DNA of 64,000 bases from Paraburkholderia polaris (GCF_012927345.1 NZ_JABBGJ010000048.1:1-64000), one strand, 5' to 3'. Counted from the first letter of the stretch, positions 19,268-27,418 are shown. Numbers and translations: made by a program. The notes: generated from the sequence alone by a model not told the origin.

Positions 19268-19840
19268 TTACGACCGCTGGCCGAGCGGCTCGGGATGGAC
19301 CAGATCGTGCAGCGAATCAGTGCGGCCCGGTTCCAGCAAATCCTTGCCGAATGGAAGACGAAAGTGGATCTCCGGCGCGATCGAACGATCGAACAGAGCC
19401 TCGTAGCCCGAACGGGTATAGAGTCCGGCTGCTTCCGGCTGCCTGAAACCCGTGGTCAGATAGACACGACGATATCCCTGTCGCAACGCACGCGACTCGA
19501 ACTCCTGCACGACGCGGCGTGCCAAACCCTGCCGGCGCTCGCTGGCATGGGTCCACATGCGCTTGAGTTCCGCAGTCGTTGCGTCATAGCGTTTGAACGC
19601 GCCGCCGGCGACGGTCTGCCCGTCGCGCTGAATCACAATGAAAGCCCCCTCGGGCGGCACGAACAACTCGGCCGGATAACGGGCCAGCTCTTCACTTGCC
19701 AATGCCGCGCTGTTGGCTCTGAATTCGCGATAGCGCGTTGCGTATTCGACCTCAAGTGCATCCAACAGGGGCCGCGCAATCGGATCCGTCAGTGTGGTAT
19801 CAATAATTTCGTAGGTCATTGCGGATAAGGGGAATTTCAT
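19268..19840 (-). CDS. GNAT family N-acetyltransferase (copy 2)
   Basis: A 190-residue acetyltransferase with acetyl-CoA motif ERRQGLARRVVQEFE and FRQPEAAGLYTRSGYE, paralogous to 8171-8698. An internal ATG at 19819 is an alternative start; neither has a strong ribosome-binding site. It is the first gene of the long minus-strand run after the AT-rich gap, so N-acetylation may be the first and best-expressed step, as in the Bacillus ytm and yxe operons. Confidence 0.87.
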   Translation of the reverse strand: MKFPLSAMTYEIIDTTLTDPIARPLLDALEVEYATRYREFRANSAALASEELARYPAELFVPPEGAFIVIQRDGQTVAGGAFKRYDATTAELKRMWTHASERRQGLARRVVQEFESRALRQGYRRVYLTTGFRQPEAAGLYTRSGYEALFDRSIAPEIHFRLPFGKDLLEPGRTDSLHDLVHPEPLGQRS

Positions 19841-20284
19841 GCCCCGTTTGATGCTGCCGTTGAATCTCTATACCCGTTCGACCTCTCATGCCGTCGAATC
19901 GTCAAACAAGATAACAGGCTGCCAATGAGGAATGAACCAAACATTTAACGAATCGTTATTCCATAAATTCCGTATATATAATTCACGCCTTATTCCCGCC
20001 ATTAGGCGCGCGATGGCGCTGCCAATAAAGCCTGCAAATCCCCCAGGATATCAGCGCCGATTTATTTCATATTGCTTTCAATTATTTTAATTAGATTACA
20101 AATTATGTGGCGTGAGTGATTTGCGCTATCGATTAAATCTCTTATTTTCAAAATACCGAACGCCTTTTTATTTCAGGCTGCTTTCAGAAATCGTTTTAAA
20201 ATGACGATTAATGCGTATGAAGCGTGGTCCGCCGCCGATGAAACGTGTGAGCTTCCAGGATAGCGGCGGCGGATTGGCCGGACA
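19841..20284 (-). promoter_or_regulatory. AT-rich 444-bp gap with an operator-like palindrome
   Basis: This stretch is strikingly AT-rich against its GC-rich surroundings and contains no gene. It lies upstream of the GNAT-to-receptor gene run. TAACGAATCGTTA at 19946-19958 is a perfect inverted repeat about one central base, followed by two ATTCC pentamers (19958-19962, 19967-19971). On the transcribed strand the latter reads ATACGGAATTTATGGAATAAC. GGAAT-type half-sites next to an ATAA palindrome resemble LysR-family sites; regulation by a CysB/SsuR-like protein is an inference. The remaining part towards 20284 holds T-rich runs but no clear terminator. Confidence 0.5.
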
Positions 20285-21283
20285 TTAACTTTGACGTGGT
20301 TCGGCAAGATGGAACAGGCAGTCGCCGCGCTCCACTGCGGCGGGCACGCGTTTGCAAACCACTTCGCCCGCTGCCGCGAAAAAGGTCGTGACCGGTTCCC
20401 GCAGCGGCGTATCGGGGAAATGAATGCGCGCTGCGGGCTGGCCCGCCACGACCTGACTGCCCAGTTCGACGAGCGGCTCGTACACGCCACGATCGTAGGC
20501 GTACACATAATGGCGCGAGACCGACACCGAGAAGAAACGCGTCTGAGCGGGAGGTCCATCCGGTAAGAGCGGCCCGCTCAGCAGTCCGATGAAACCCAGC
20601 AGGTTCAGTAGCCCTTGTCGCGCATCACGCAGCAGGTTTGCCTGCACTGTGCCGCCGCCGCCGAGTTCTGTGAGGATGGAGATCGCGCCCTGCCGGCGCG
20701 CTGCGGTCGCGGCATGGACCGGATTCGGCCGATGCAGAAATGCACGCGGCAAACCGAAGGCGGCGAGCAAAGCTTTGAGCCGTTCCTCCTCGGCGGGATC
20801 GCGCGGCTCGAGGGCCAGCATGTTGGCGCCGTCGTAGAGAAGCGAACTGCCGCCCGAATGCAGGTCGATCAGATAATCTGCGCGAGCGAGCAGCGTGTGC
20901 TCGATGTAGTCCGCGATCGCGGCCGTCGGCGCACCTTGTGCGTCACCGGGGAAACTGCGATTCAGGTTGCCGCCGTCGAGCGGCGAAGTCCTCATGCCCG
21001 CAGCCGCGGCGGGAAAGTTCGCCATCGGCAGGAAGATCAGTTGCCCGCGCACCCATTGAGGCTCGATCTCGCGAATCAGACTGGAGACGAGTACCTGCCC
21101 TTCATATTCGTCGCCGTGATTGCCCCCCATCAGCAGCACGACGGGGCCCTCGCCATTGCGGACCGATGCAATCGGAATGGGAAGCCATCCATACGCGGAA
21201 CGATGAACGGAATGAGGCAGGCGCAGATAGCCGACGTGACGTCCGTCGGCATCGAGGTCGACTTCATTGTGGATGGCACTCAT
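20285..21283 (-). CDS. M14-like succinylglutamate desuccinylase/aspartoacylase-family deacylase
   Basis: A 332-residue zinc amidohydrolase of the AstE/ASPA/DoeB group. Predicted zinc ligands are His56 and Glu59 (GNHGDEYEG) and His142 (LIDLHSGG); the substrate motif GNLNRSFPG is at 105-113. These enzymes release the amino acid from an N-acyl derivative. The ATG at 21283 is chosen because AAGGA lies about 8 bases upstream, over the in-frame GTG at 21298. It sits between the TonB motor genes and the monooxygenase run, where Bacillus uses an M20 deacetylase, so it could perform the final N-deacylation. Confidence 0.88.
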   Translation of the reverse strand: MSAIHNEVDLDADGRHVGYLRLPHSVHRSAYGWLPIPIASVRNGEGPVVLLMGGNHGDEYEGQVLVSSLIREIEPQWVRGQLIFLPMANFPAAAAGMRTSPLDGGNLNRSFPGDAQGAPTAAIADYIEHTLLARADYLIDLHSGGSSLLYDGANMLALEPRDPAEEERLKALLAAFGLPRAFLHRPNPVHAATAARRQGAISILTELGGGGTVQANLLRDARQGLLNLLGFIGLLSGPLLPDGPPAQTRFFSVSVSRHYVYAYDRGVYEPLVELGSQVVAGQPAARIHFPDTPLREPVTTFFAAAGEVVCKRVPAAVERGDCLFHLAEPRQS

Positions 21284-21420
21284 CGGGGGTTCCTTCACGA
21301 AGCGGACTGTCCGGCGGGGAGCGCCGGGTCGTTTGACTGGACCAACGCCGGCTTATCGACGGATTATCGCCGGATTAGTGTTGGGCTGAGGTCCGATATA
21401 CGACCGGCCACGTCGGGCAA

Positions 21421-22629
21421 CTAGTCATTGCGCCGATCGGCGACCAGCGTCCACAGCCGGGCGAGATCGGCAGAGCCGTCGGCGCCCTTGACGGTGCCGA
21501 ACACCTGCGCTGCGCGCGCCTTCTGACCCGCGTAGTAATACGCTTCACCCAGTCGCAGCCGTGCAGCATCCGGATGCGCGCTCCCTTTGCCGATCGCGGC
21601 AACGACTGCGTCGACCCCTTGCTGCCGTTGCCCGGCAAACACGAGGTTCAACGCGCCGTCCGCCGGATCCACCGGCAGATTGTTGCCGTCGTTCTGCCCT
21701 TGTAGACGCCGGATGACCAGCGCCTGCAAACGCTTCTCACGTTCAGCCTGCGCGTCGTGTCCGAGCACGCCCGATGCGAAGCCCTGGTCGATCACCTGCT
21801 TCGCTTCGGCGGGTATCCCGGCGACAAGTGCGAGCTGCGTCATCTCCATGTACTGGTCCGCTGTCGTCAACGCACCGGTCGCGCGGCGCAGACGGTAGAT
21901 GTCGAGATCCAGCGACGCGAAATAACCCGACTTGCTGCGCACGCTATCGAACAGTTGCTGCTGGTACACGGGTTTCGGGTAGTACGCAACGAGTGCGGCC
22001 AGCGCCTCGGCACGCGCGCCATCGTCGTTCGTCTTCTGCGCGCACTGCGCGAGCATCTGCAATTGCGGCTCGGCCGGTGGACGGCCGCCCTTCAGCGCGG
22101 CGCCGACGGCGGGCTTCAGCGTCGCGACCACATTGCCGCAGTCACCCGACAGGAAATACGACTGCAGTTGCAGTTCACGCATCTGCGGATCCGCGCCGCC
22201 CGCTTTCTGGTAACGCTGTGAGGTGCGGATCGCCGCCGCGTAGTTCTTCTGCTGGAAGTAGATGCCGGCGAGCGCAGCCGAGAACTGCTGCGCGTTCGCG
22301 GCGTCGAGTTCTCCCGAGGACAGCAGCGCCTCATAGGCCCCGGCAGCGACGTCGGTGTCGCCGGCCGCCATTGCCGCCGCGCCTTGCATCTCCTCGATCA
22401 CGCGCGTCTCGTAAGCAGTCTTGCCCGGCGTCGCCGCGGCCTGCGCAATCTTGCCCAGTGCGCCGCGATAGTTGCGGGCCCGGTACAGGGTCTGCGCGTC
22501 GTTCAACGGCTTCGCCACTTCGGGACGCAGCACGTCGGCCGAGTGAGAGACGCCGGGGACCACCGCCAGCGCAACAAAACTGCTGAGCGCTGCCGCTGCT
22601 GCGGCGCGCTTTACACTACGGAGATTCAT
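21421..22629 (-). CDS. Periplasmic TPR-like protein linked to exbD
   Basis: A 402-residue exported protein: signal peptide ending VSHSA near residue 31, then Ala-rich helical repeats (YRARNYRGALGKIAQ, AGIYFQQKNYAAAIRTSQRY, GEAYYYAGQKARAAQVF) of TPR character. It has no enzyme motif. It follows the second exbD by 56 bp on the same strand; TPR proteins of this kind often accompany TonB/ExbB/ExbD sets serving large receptors. A role in assembling the TonB complex is plausible but unproven. Confidence 0.75.
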   Translation of the reverse strand: MNLRSVKRAAAAAALSSFVALAVVPGVSHSADVLRPEVAKPLNDAQTLYRARNYRGALGKIAQAAATPGKTAYETRVIEEMQGAAAMAAGDTDVAAGAYEALLSSGELDAANAQQFSAALAGIYFQQKNYAAAIRTSQRYQKAGGADPQMRELQLQSYFLSGDCGNVVATLKPAVGAALKGGRPPAEPQLQMLAQCAQKTNDDGARAEALAALVAYYPKPVYQQQLFDSVRSKSGYFASLDLDIYRLRRATGALTTADQYMEMTQLALVAGIPAEAKQVIDQGFASGVLGHDAQAEREKRLQALVIRRLQGQNDGNNLPVDPADGALNLVFAGQRQQGVDAVVAAIGKGSAHPDAARLRLGEAYYYAGQKARAAQVFGTVKGADGSADLARLWTLVADRRND

Positions 22630-22685
22630 TGTGTCCGCATCCTTGCCTGACTATAAAAACTGCTGCGCGTAGCGCTCACGCGTGC

Positions 22686-23117
22686 TCATTGCATATAGCG
22701 TTCGTTGCCGACTAGCCCGATTTTCGTCGCGCCTTCACGTTGCGCGGCGGCCAGCACGGCTGCCACGTCCTTGTACGGAGCAAGCTTGTTCGGCAGCAGG
22801 TGGATCTCCGCCTGCTCCGGTTGCGCCGCGACGGCGGCCATGTGGCGCTCCAGGTCGGCCGCGCCCGCGAGCGGCGCGCCGTTCCACGTGATCGTCCCGT
22901 CAAAATCGATGTCGACCTGCACGACCGGCGGCGGCACGGCCGGCGGCGGCGGGTTGCCCACGGGCAGGTCCATCTTCACCGAGTGCATCTGGATCGGGAT
23001 CGTGATGATTAGCATGATCAGCAACACCAGCATCACATCGATCAGCGGCGTGGTATTGATGTCAACCAGCACATCCGGTTCCCCGCTGCCGCTACCCGAA
23101 GTTACGTTCATTCCCAT
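22686..23117 (-). CDS. exbD: ExbD/TolR biopolymer transport protein (copy 1)
   Basis: A 143-residue protein with one N-terminal helix carrying the functional aspartate (INTTPLIDVMLVLLIMLI) and a periplasmic domain with a Pro-rich segment. With ExbB it forms the proton channel that energises TonB. AGGAG lies 6 bases before the ATG; part of this ribosome-binding site is formed by the end of the hairpin repeat array upstream. Having two exbD genes in one operon is known in some TonB systems, such as xanthomonads. Confidence 0.92.
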   Translation of the reverse strand: MGMNVTSGSGSGEPDVLVDINTTPLIDVMLVLLIMLIITIPIQMHSVKMDLPVGNPPPPAVPPPVVQVDIDFDGTITWNGAPLAGAADLERHMAAVAAQPEQAEIHLLPNKLAPYKDVAAVLAAAQREGATKIGLVGNERYMQ

Positions 23118-23126
23118 CGTCGACTC

Positions 23127-23321
23127 CTGTCGACCGGACTTAACGCTTTAGCGCTTAGTCCGGTCCCATGCAAAGCTGTCGACCGGACTTAGCGCTTTAG
23201 CTGTCGGCCAGAGTTGGCGCTTTAGCGCTTACTCTGGTCCCATGCAAAGCTCTTAGTCCGGTCCCATGCAAAGCTGTCGACCGGATTTGGTGCAAAGCTC
23301 TTAGTCCGGTCCCATGCAAAG
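23127..23321 (-). repeat. Hairpin repeat array between the two exbD genes
   Basis: Six imperfect modules cover 23127-23175, 23176-23200, 23201-23249, 23250-23273, 23274-23297 and 23298-23321. On the transcribed strand most begin CTTTGCATGGGACC, and several end GTCGACAG or CCGACAG. Two are complete hairpins: GACCGGACT pairs with AGTCCGGTC in one, and GACCAGAGT with ACTCTGGCC in the other, so three stem positions changed on both sides. The half-modules can pair with each other: 23298-23321 with 23274-23297, and 23250-23273 with 23176-23200, enclosing a complete hairpin. The array starts right after the upstream exbD stop and ends at the next gene's ribosome-binding site. Confidence 0.8.
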
Positions 23322-23747
23322 CTATCCGCCGCGCGCGGGCGGCTGAGTAATAAATGACACCTTCGAGATGCCGGCCCGCTCGCATGCGGTGACCACCCGC
23401 CCGATGAATTCGTAGCGAGTCGTCTGGTCACCGCGTACGTGCACCTCGGGCTGCGGCAGCTTCACCGACGCCCCCTTCAGCCGCGCGAGCAGTGTCGGCG
23501 CATCGACCAGCTTCTCGTTCCAGAAGAAGTCGCCGTCCTTATTGACTGCAATCTCGATGCTGTCCGGTTTGGTCTGCAGCGGGTTCACCGTCTCCGTCGG
23601 CAAACGCACCGGCACCGTGTGCGTGACCACCGGTATCGTGATCAGAAAGATGATCAGCAGCACCAGCATCACGTCGACGAGCGGCGTCGTGTTGATGGCA
23701 GCGATCACCTCGTCCTCGTCACCGTCCTGTCCAACGTTCATGCCCAT
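23322..23747 (-). CDS. exbD: ExbD/TolR biopolymer transport protein (copy 2)
   Basis: A 141-residue ExbD with the motif AINTTPLVDVMLVLLIIFLITIP including the channel aspartate, then a periplasmic domain (EVHVRGDQTTRYEFIGRVV). It lies 30 bp after exbB. It is diverged from the other ExbD, chiefly in the periplasmic half, which suggests different partner contacts rather than a recent copy. GGAG about 10 bases upstream supports the start. Confidence 0.92.
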   Translation of the reverse strand: MGMNVGQDGDEDEVIAAINTTPLVDVMLVLLIIFLITIPVVTHTVPVRLPTETVNPLQTKPDSIEIAVNKDGDFFWNEKLVDAPTLLARLKGASVKLPQPEVHVRGDQTTRYEFIGRVVTACERAGISKVSFITQPPARGG

Positions 23748-23777
23748 AGCTTCTTGCTCCGCCTGTGCTTCTGTTGC

Positions 23778-24692
23778 TTACTTCGCATTCGCGACCGCGC
23801 GCACATGACGCTTCGTGCCCGGCAGAAGGACCGTATGCAGTTGCGCGCCGAACGCGCGCACGCGTTCCATCACTGACTTGTTGCGACGCACGAGGAAGTT
23901 GTAGCCAAGCACCGCCGGCACCGCGACGGCCAGACCAATCGCCGTCATGATCAACGCCTCGCCCACCGGGCCTGCGACCTTGTCGATCGACGCCTGGCCG
24001 GCGATACCGATCGCGGTCAGCGCGTGATAAATGCCCCACACCGTGCCGAACAGGCCGACGAACGGCGCCGTCGAACCGACCGTGCCGAGGAACGCGAGGC
24101 CATCCTGCAAACGGTTCGACACATTGGTAATGGCACGCTCGATGGACACGTCGATCCATGTATTGCGATCCACCGCTTCGAGCAACGCCTCGTCGTGGTG
24201 CGCGCCGGCCTCGATCCCCACTTGCGCGATGAAACGGAACGGTGAATTCTCATCAAGCTGTTCCGCGCCCTGGGCGAGCGAAGGCGCACTCCACAACTGC
24301 GCGTCGGCCGTATTCGCGCGCCGGTTGGCACGTAGCTGCTCGAGGAACTTGGTGATCATGATGTACCAGCTTCCCATCGACATGAGCACGAGCAGGATCA
24401 GCACGAAGCGCGCGACGAAGTCGCCGTTCGCCCACAGCGCACCAAGGCCATACGGGTTCGTCACTTCGGCACTCGTGGCGGCGGCCGGCGGCGGCGCGGG
24501 CTGGTCGGCGGGAGCTGCAGCCTGCGGGGCGGCCGTGGCCTGATTCGAGCCCGCGGCGCCAGCGGCTATGGTGTTAGCCGCCGGCGCGCTGGCCTGGGCC
24601 CGGGCGGCCTGCGGTGCAACGAGGAAGGTGACGGCCGTGGCCGAAATCAGCAGGCTGGCCGCCGCGGCGGCAAAAAAGGAACGCTTCTTCAT
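23778..24692 (-). CDS. exbB: ExbB proton-channel subunit with N-terminal extension
   Basis: A 304-residue MotA/TolQ/ExbB-family protein. It starts with a cleavable-looking signal (MKKRSFF...ARA), then an Ala/Pro-rich periplasmic linker, then the three-helix core with SMGSWYIMITKF, GTVGSTAPFVGLFGTVWG and IGLAVAVPAVLGYNF, all classic ExbB blocks. The long form with signal peptide is a known subclass. The ATG at 24692 is preceded by TGGAG. It forms the motor with the ExbD proteins for the TonB encoded 74 bp upstream. Confidence 0.94.
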   Translation of the reverse strand: MKKRSFFAAAAASLLISATAVTFLVAPQAARAQASAPAANTIAAGAAGSNQATAAPQAAAPADQPAPPPAAATSAEVTNPYGLGALWANGDFVARFVLILLVLMSMGSWYIMITKFLEQLRANRRANTADAQLWSAPSLAQGAEQLDENSPFRFIAQVGIEAGAHHDEALLEAVDRNTWIDVSIERAITNVSNRLQDGLAFLGTVGSTAPFVGLFGTVWGIYHALTAIGIAGQASIDKVAGPVGEALIMTAIGLAVAVPAVLGYNFLVRRNKSVMERVRAFGAQLHTVLLPGTKRHVRAVANAK

Positions 24693-24766
24693 ACATGCTC
24701 CAGAGGGTGCATCCATCGATATCGAAAGGGTTTGAATCGGGCACGCCCGAGCCCTGCGCACGGCGC

Positions 24767-25465
24767 TCAGTTCAGGTTGAACGAGAACGGCACCTGCACG
24801 CGGACCGGCTGCCCTTGCGAAATGCAGTTAAATTTCTTCACCGCGCTGAACGCTGCACGGGCGAGGATCGGGCTCGCGGACTGCTCGACTTTTTCGTCGG
24901 TCACATGCCCCTGCGGGTCGACCACGAATGAGATCAACACGTCGCCCGTGATGTTGTTGTCCTGCGCTTCTTCCGGGTAGCCCATCGTGCGGCGTACCTC
25001 GTCCGAGTTCGGGCACACCACGCCGACAGCGTGGCTGGCAGGCTTCGCGGGCGCCGGTTCCGGCGGCGCAGCGGGCGCGGGCGGCGGCGGTGCAACGGGA
25101 GCCGGCACCGGCACGGCCTGATGCGTGATCGTCGGCGCGACCGGCGGCGGCGTGACCTGCACTTCTGGCGGCGGCACGAACGGCGGCGGAGGCGGCGTGA
25201 ACTTCGGCGGCGGCAGTTGCACCACCGGCATCGGCGGCGGAGGTGGCGGCTTCACCGGCTCGATGATCTTCGTCTCGATCGGCTTCTGGACGATCTGCAC
25301 GACCTTGTTGGCAAGGCCGTTCATCAGCGCCCAGATGAAGAAAATGTGGAGGAGTAACACCGCCCCGATGCCGGCGTAACGGCGTACCGGATTCGGATCG
25401 CGACGCCCGTACTGAGCTGGACTTCGAGCCGGCTGGGTGGAACTGAAAACTACCTCTGCAGGCAT
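24767..25465 (-). CDS. tonB: TonB energy transducer
   Basis: A 232-residue TonB: one membrane anchor (AGIGAVLLLHIFFIWAL), a long Pro-rich periplasmic spacer with several runs of prolines, and a C-terminal domain with YPEEAQ, GDVLISFVVDPQGHV and a final strand region ending in FNLN. GGAG 6 bases before the ATG supports the start. It heads the minus-strand gene run, so its promoter should lie at 25466-25735. It probably serves the two receptors at 3846 and 15610. Confidence 0.95.
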   Translation of the reverse strand: MPAEVVFSSTQPARSPAQYGRRDPNPVRRYAGIGAVLLLHIFFIWALMNGLANKVVQIVQKPIETKIIEPVKPPPPPPMPVVQLPPPKFTPPPPPFVPPPEVQVTPPPVAPTITHQAVPVPAPVAPPPPAPAAPPEPAPAKPASHAVGVVCPNSDEVRRTMGYPEEAQDNNITGDVLISFVVDPQGHVTDEKVEQSASPILARAAFSAVKKFNCISQGQPVRVQVPFSFNLN

Positions 25466-25734
25466 ACATCACTCCGATAGCTGTGATCTGTGCAGCTCAC
25501 GACTGCCCTCCTGAAATCTTGCAAAAAACACGATCCCCTTTTTTGCGACGGGCCGGCATCCTCACATCGATACCAATAGGAAGCCGAAGTCCAGATAGCG
25601 CCTGCGCGAGAGCGCAACGCAATACAAACGAGGAGCTACGGTACCGAGAACCGGCAATTCAGTGAACAAAGAATTCCGTATTTGGATTCCTGTCCATGCA
25701 TAAAAAAGATCAGAGTAAATTTTGACGCGCGTGA
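25466..25734 (-). promoter_or_regulatory. Upstream region of tonB
   Basis: This holds no gene. ATTCCGTAT at 25673-25681 repeats the ATTCCGTAT at 19967-19975 upstream of the other gene run, and a second ATTCC follows at 25686-25690. A shared regulator for the two transcripts is possible, but a 9-10 base match alone is weak. AT content rises towards 25720. Confidence 0.3.
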
Positions 25735-25913
25735 TTGGGTTCCGTCAGACCTCGCAAATCAGTAGGTGTAGATATCGCAAAGAGCGTCATCCAGTTGCAC
25801 TGGGTCGAGCCAGATACTGGCAAGATCGTAAGTAGGCAGATTAAGCGGGCGGCATTTCTCGAACACTTTGCGAACCGTGCGCCATGCCTGATCGGAATGG
25901 AAGCCTGCGGCCG
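25735..25913 (+). pseudogene. N-terminal fragment of an IS110-family transposase
   Basis: About 58 residues (VGVDIAKSVIQLHWVE, RQIKRAAFLEHFANR, CLIGMEACG) match the N terminus of IS110/IS1111-type DEDD transposases, including the first catalytic aspartate of GVDIAK. The similarity stops at about 25913 and a stop follows shortly. The rest of the gene, including the C-terminal transposase_20 domain, is absent. Confidence 0.75.
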
Positions 25914-26253
25914 TGCAATGAAGCGAAAGTAGAAGCGTTTCGGAAGTAAAAGTGGAAGCAGCCTTGGTGCAAATCGTCTACATCATCAAGATTCGGTGCT
26001 AACCGCAAATACGGGACGTTATTCGCCATCGGTGACAATACCGGGAGGGGCGATAGCGCTTCCATCGGTATGCGCCAGGCTTCATTTGCATCCTGAAGCG
26101 CCTTAAGCAAAGCGGCGGCCGGCGTGAGTCGACCCTCCGGGTTGGCTTATTCAGCGCGAGGCTCGATCCTTGTTGCCCAACTCTTCCAATTCGGAATCAA
26201 GAACTGCATCGCGATACCATCGTCGCGCGCGCCGAGTCCCTTTTGACAAAGAG
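25914..26253. other. 340-bp gap after the IS110 relic
   Basis: No gene recognised. Short open frames on either strand lack domains or ribosome-binding sites. It is probably rearranged sequence between the insertion-sequence relic and the aldehyde dehydrogenase relic. Confidence 0.4.
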
Positions 26254-26271
26254 ACGGCCCGATTGGGCCGT
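26254..26271. terminator. Intrinsic-terminator-like hairpin
   Basis: ACGGCCC, loop GATT, GGGCCGT forms a perfect 7-bp stem. On the minus strand it lies 20 bases beyond the stop of the aldehyde dehydrogenase relic; on the plus strand it is followed by GTCGTTTT. It may act in both directions. Confidence 0.6.
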
Positions 26272-26290
26272 GTCGTTTTCTCGTGATCGT

Positions 26291-27109
26291 TTAATTGCGT
26301 GTGACCTGTCCGTCCCGGCGCCGCCACAACTCGAGCGGGTTGTCGTCGAGAAGCGCCTCGGGCAACAGGTCTTCAGGAAAGTCCTGGTAACAAACGGGGC
26401 GCAGAAAGCGCTCGATCGACGTAGTCCCCACCGACGTCACCCGACTGTCGGAAGTGGCCGGAAATGGACCGCCATGCACCATCGCGTGTGATACCTCAAC
26501 GCCCGTCGGGTAGCCATTGACGAGAATACGGCCAGCCTTACGCTCGAGGATCGGCACGAGTTTTTTCGCCGTGGACACGTCTGTACGGTCCATCTGGATG
26601 GTCGCGGTGAGTTGACCGACGAAGTGCTCTGCGACGTCAAGGAGTTCCTGCTCGTCCTTGCAGCGCACGATCGTTGATGCCGGGCCGAACACCTCGTCTT
26701 CCAATTCGGGGGTCGCAAGAAAGGTCGGGGCATCGGTCACGAACAGCGCCGCGCAGGCTTGTGTCGGGCCCGTGGCCTCCAGCCCATACGCGACCGCGGC
26801 GACGCCTTTCGTTGCGGCCAACTTACCCTCGCCCTGCTGATATGCCGCGTAGATGCCTGGGGTCAACATCGTCTGCGCGGGCCTCGCGCTCAGTTCTGTC
26901 GTGGCGCCTTCTATGAATGCTTTCAACGCATCGCCATCGATTGCAATACCGAGGCCCGGGTTGGTGCAGAACTGGCCGCCGCCAAGCACAAGCGAATCGA
27001 CAAAGCCTCGCGCGATGCCCTCACCGCGAGCCGCAAGCGCGCTCGGTAATAGAAATACAGGGTTGATGCTGCTCATCTCGGCATAGACGGGGATCGGCTC
27101 GGCTTCAAC
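26291..27109 (-). pseudogene. C-terminal half of an aldehyde dehydrogenase (ketoglutaric semialdehyde type)
   Basis: The fragment begins inside the conserved PIPVYAEMSSINPVF block and keeps the catalytic cysteine region GGGQFCTNPG, EDEVFGPAS and a C terminus typical of alpha-ketoglutaric semialdehyde dehydrogenases. These NADP-dependent enzymes finish pentose, glucarate or hydroxyproline oxidation. The N-terminal half with the NAD(P)-binding residues is missing; the homology ends at about 27109 next to sequence with CCCCGACATTT, similar to the ISNCY-like ends at the start of the window. An isolated downstream half cannot be a working enzyme. Confidence 0.75.
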
Positions 27110-27418
27110 ACTACATGAGATTCAAACCGTTAAAGACAGCGTCAAACCCGACGTCAAACCCCGACATTTCCAAATGGCCGGCACTACGACTGGTTCCGCT
27201 ATAACTTCGACGGCTACCGCGCGTCCTTCGTCGTCTATCACCAATGGCATATAGCCGAGCCCGCGCCCGACACACATACTGCAATCGACCTAAGCGTCTC
27301 TGCAACCTCGCCCGATCGCACTCACTCCGTTTTCCACGGAGCGACCCGCTTTCTCCCTGGACACGGCGCACATCGGCGCAGCGGGACCATGCGCCACCAT
27401 CTCGAAAGGAGAGTCGAA
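27110..27418. other. 309-bp gap with a possible gene remnant
   Basis: AAACCCCGACATTTCC near 27154-27169 recalls an insertion-sequence end. From about 27176 the plus strand encodes HYDWFRYNFDGYRASF and ends soon after in low-information sequence; it may be a 3' scrap of a gene I do not recognise. A ribosome-binding site for the next gene lies at 27405-27412. Confidence 0.3.

Noticed and set aside
23127..23321. Possible CRISPR array in the exbD spacer
   Set aside because: Modules are adjacent without unique spacers, vary in length and carry internal inverted repeats; this is a hairpin repeat cluster.
25841..26110. An 89-codon minus-strand frame near the IS110 relic
   Set aside because: Half of it is antisense to the transposase relic and the rest shows no family features.
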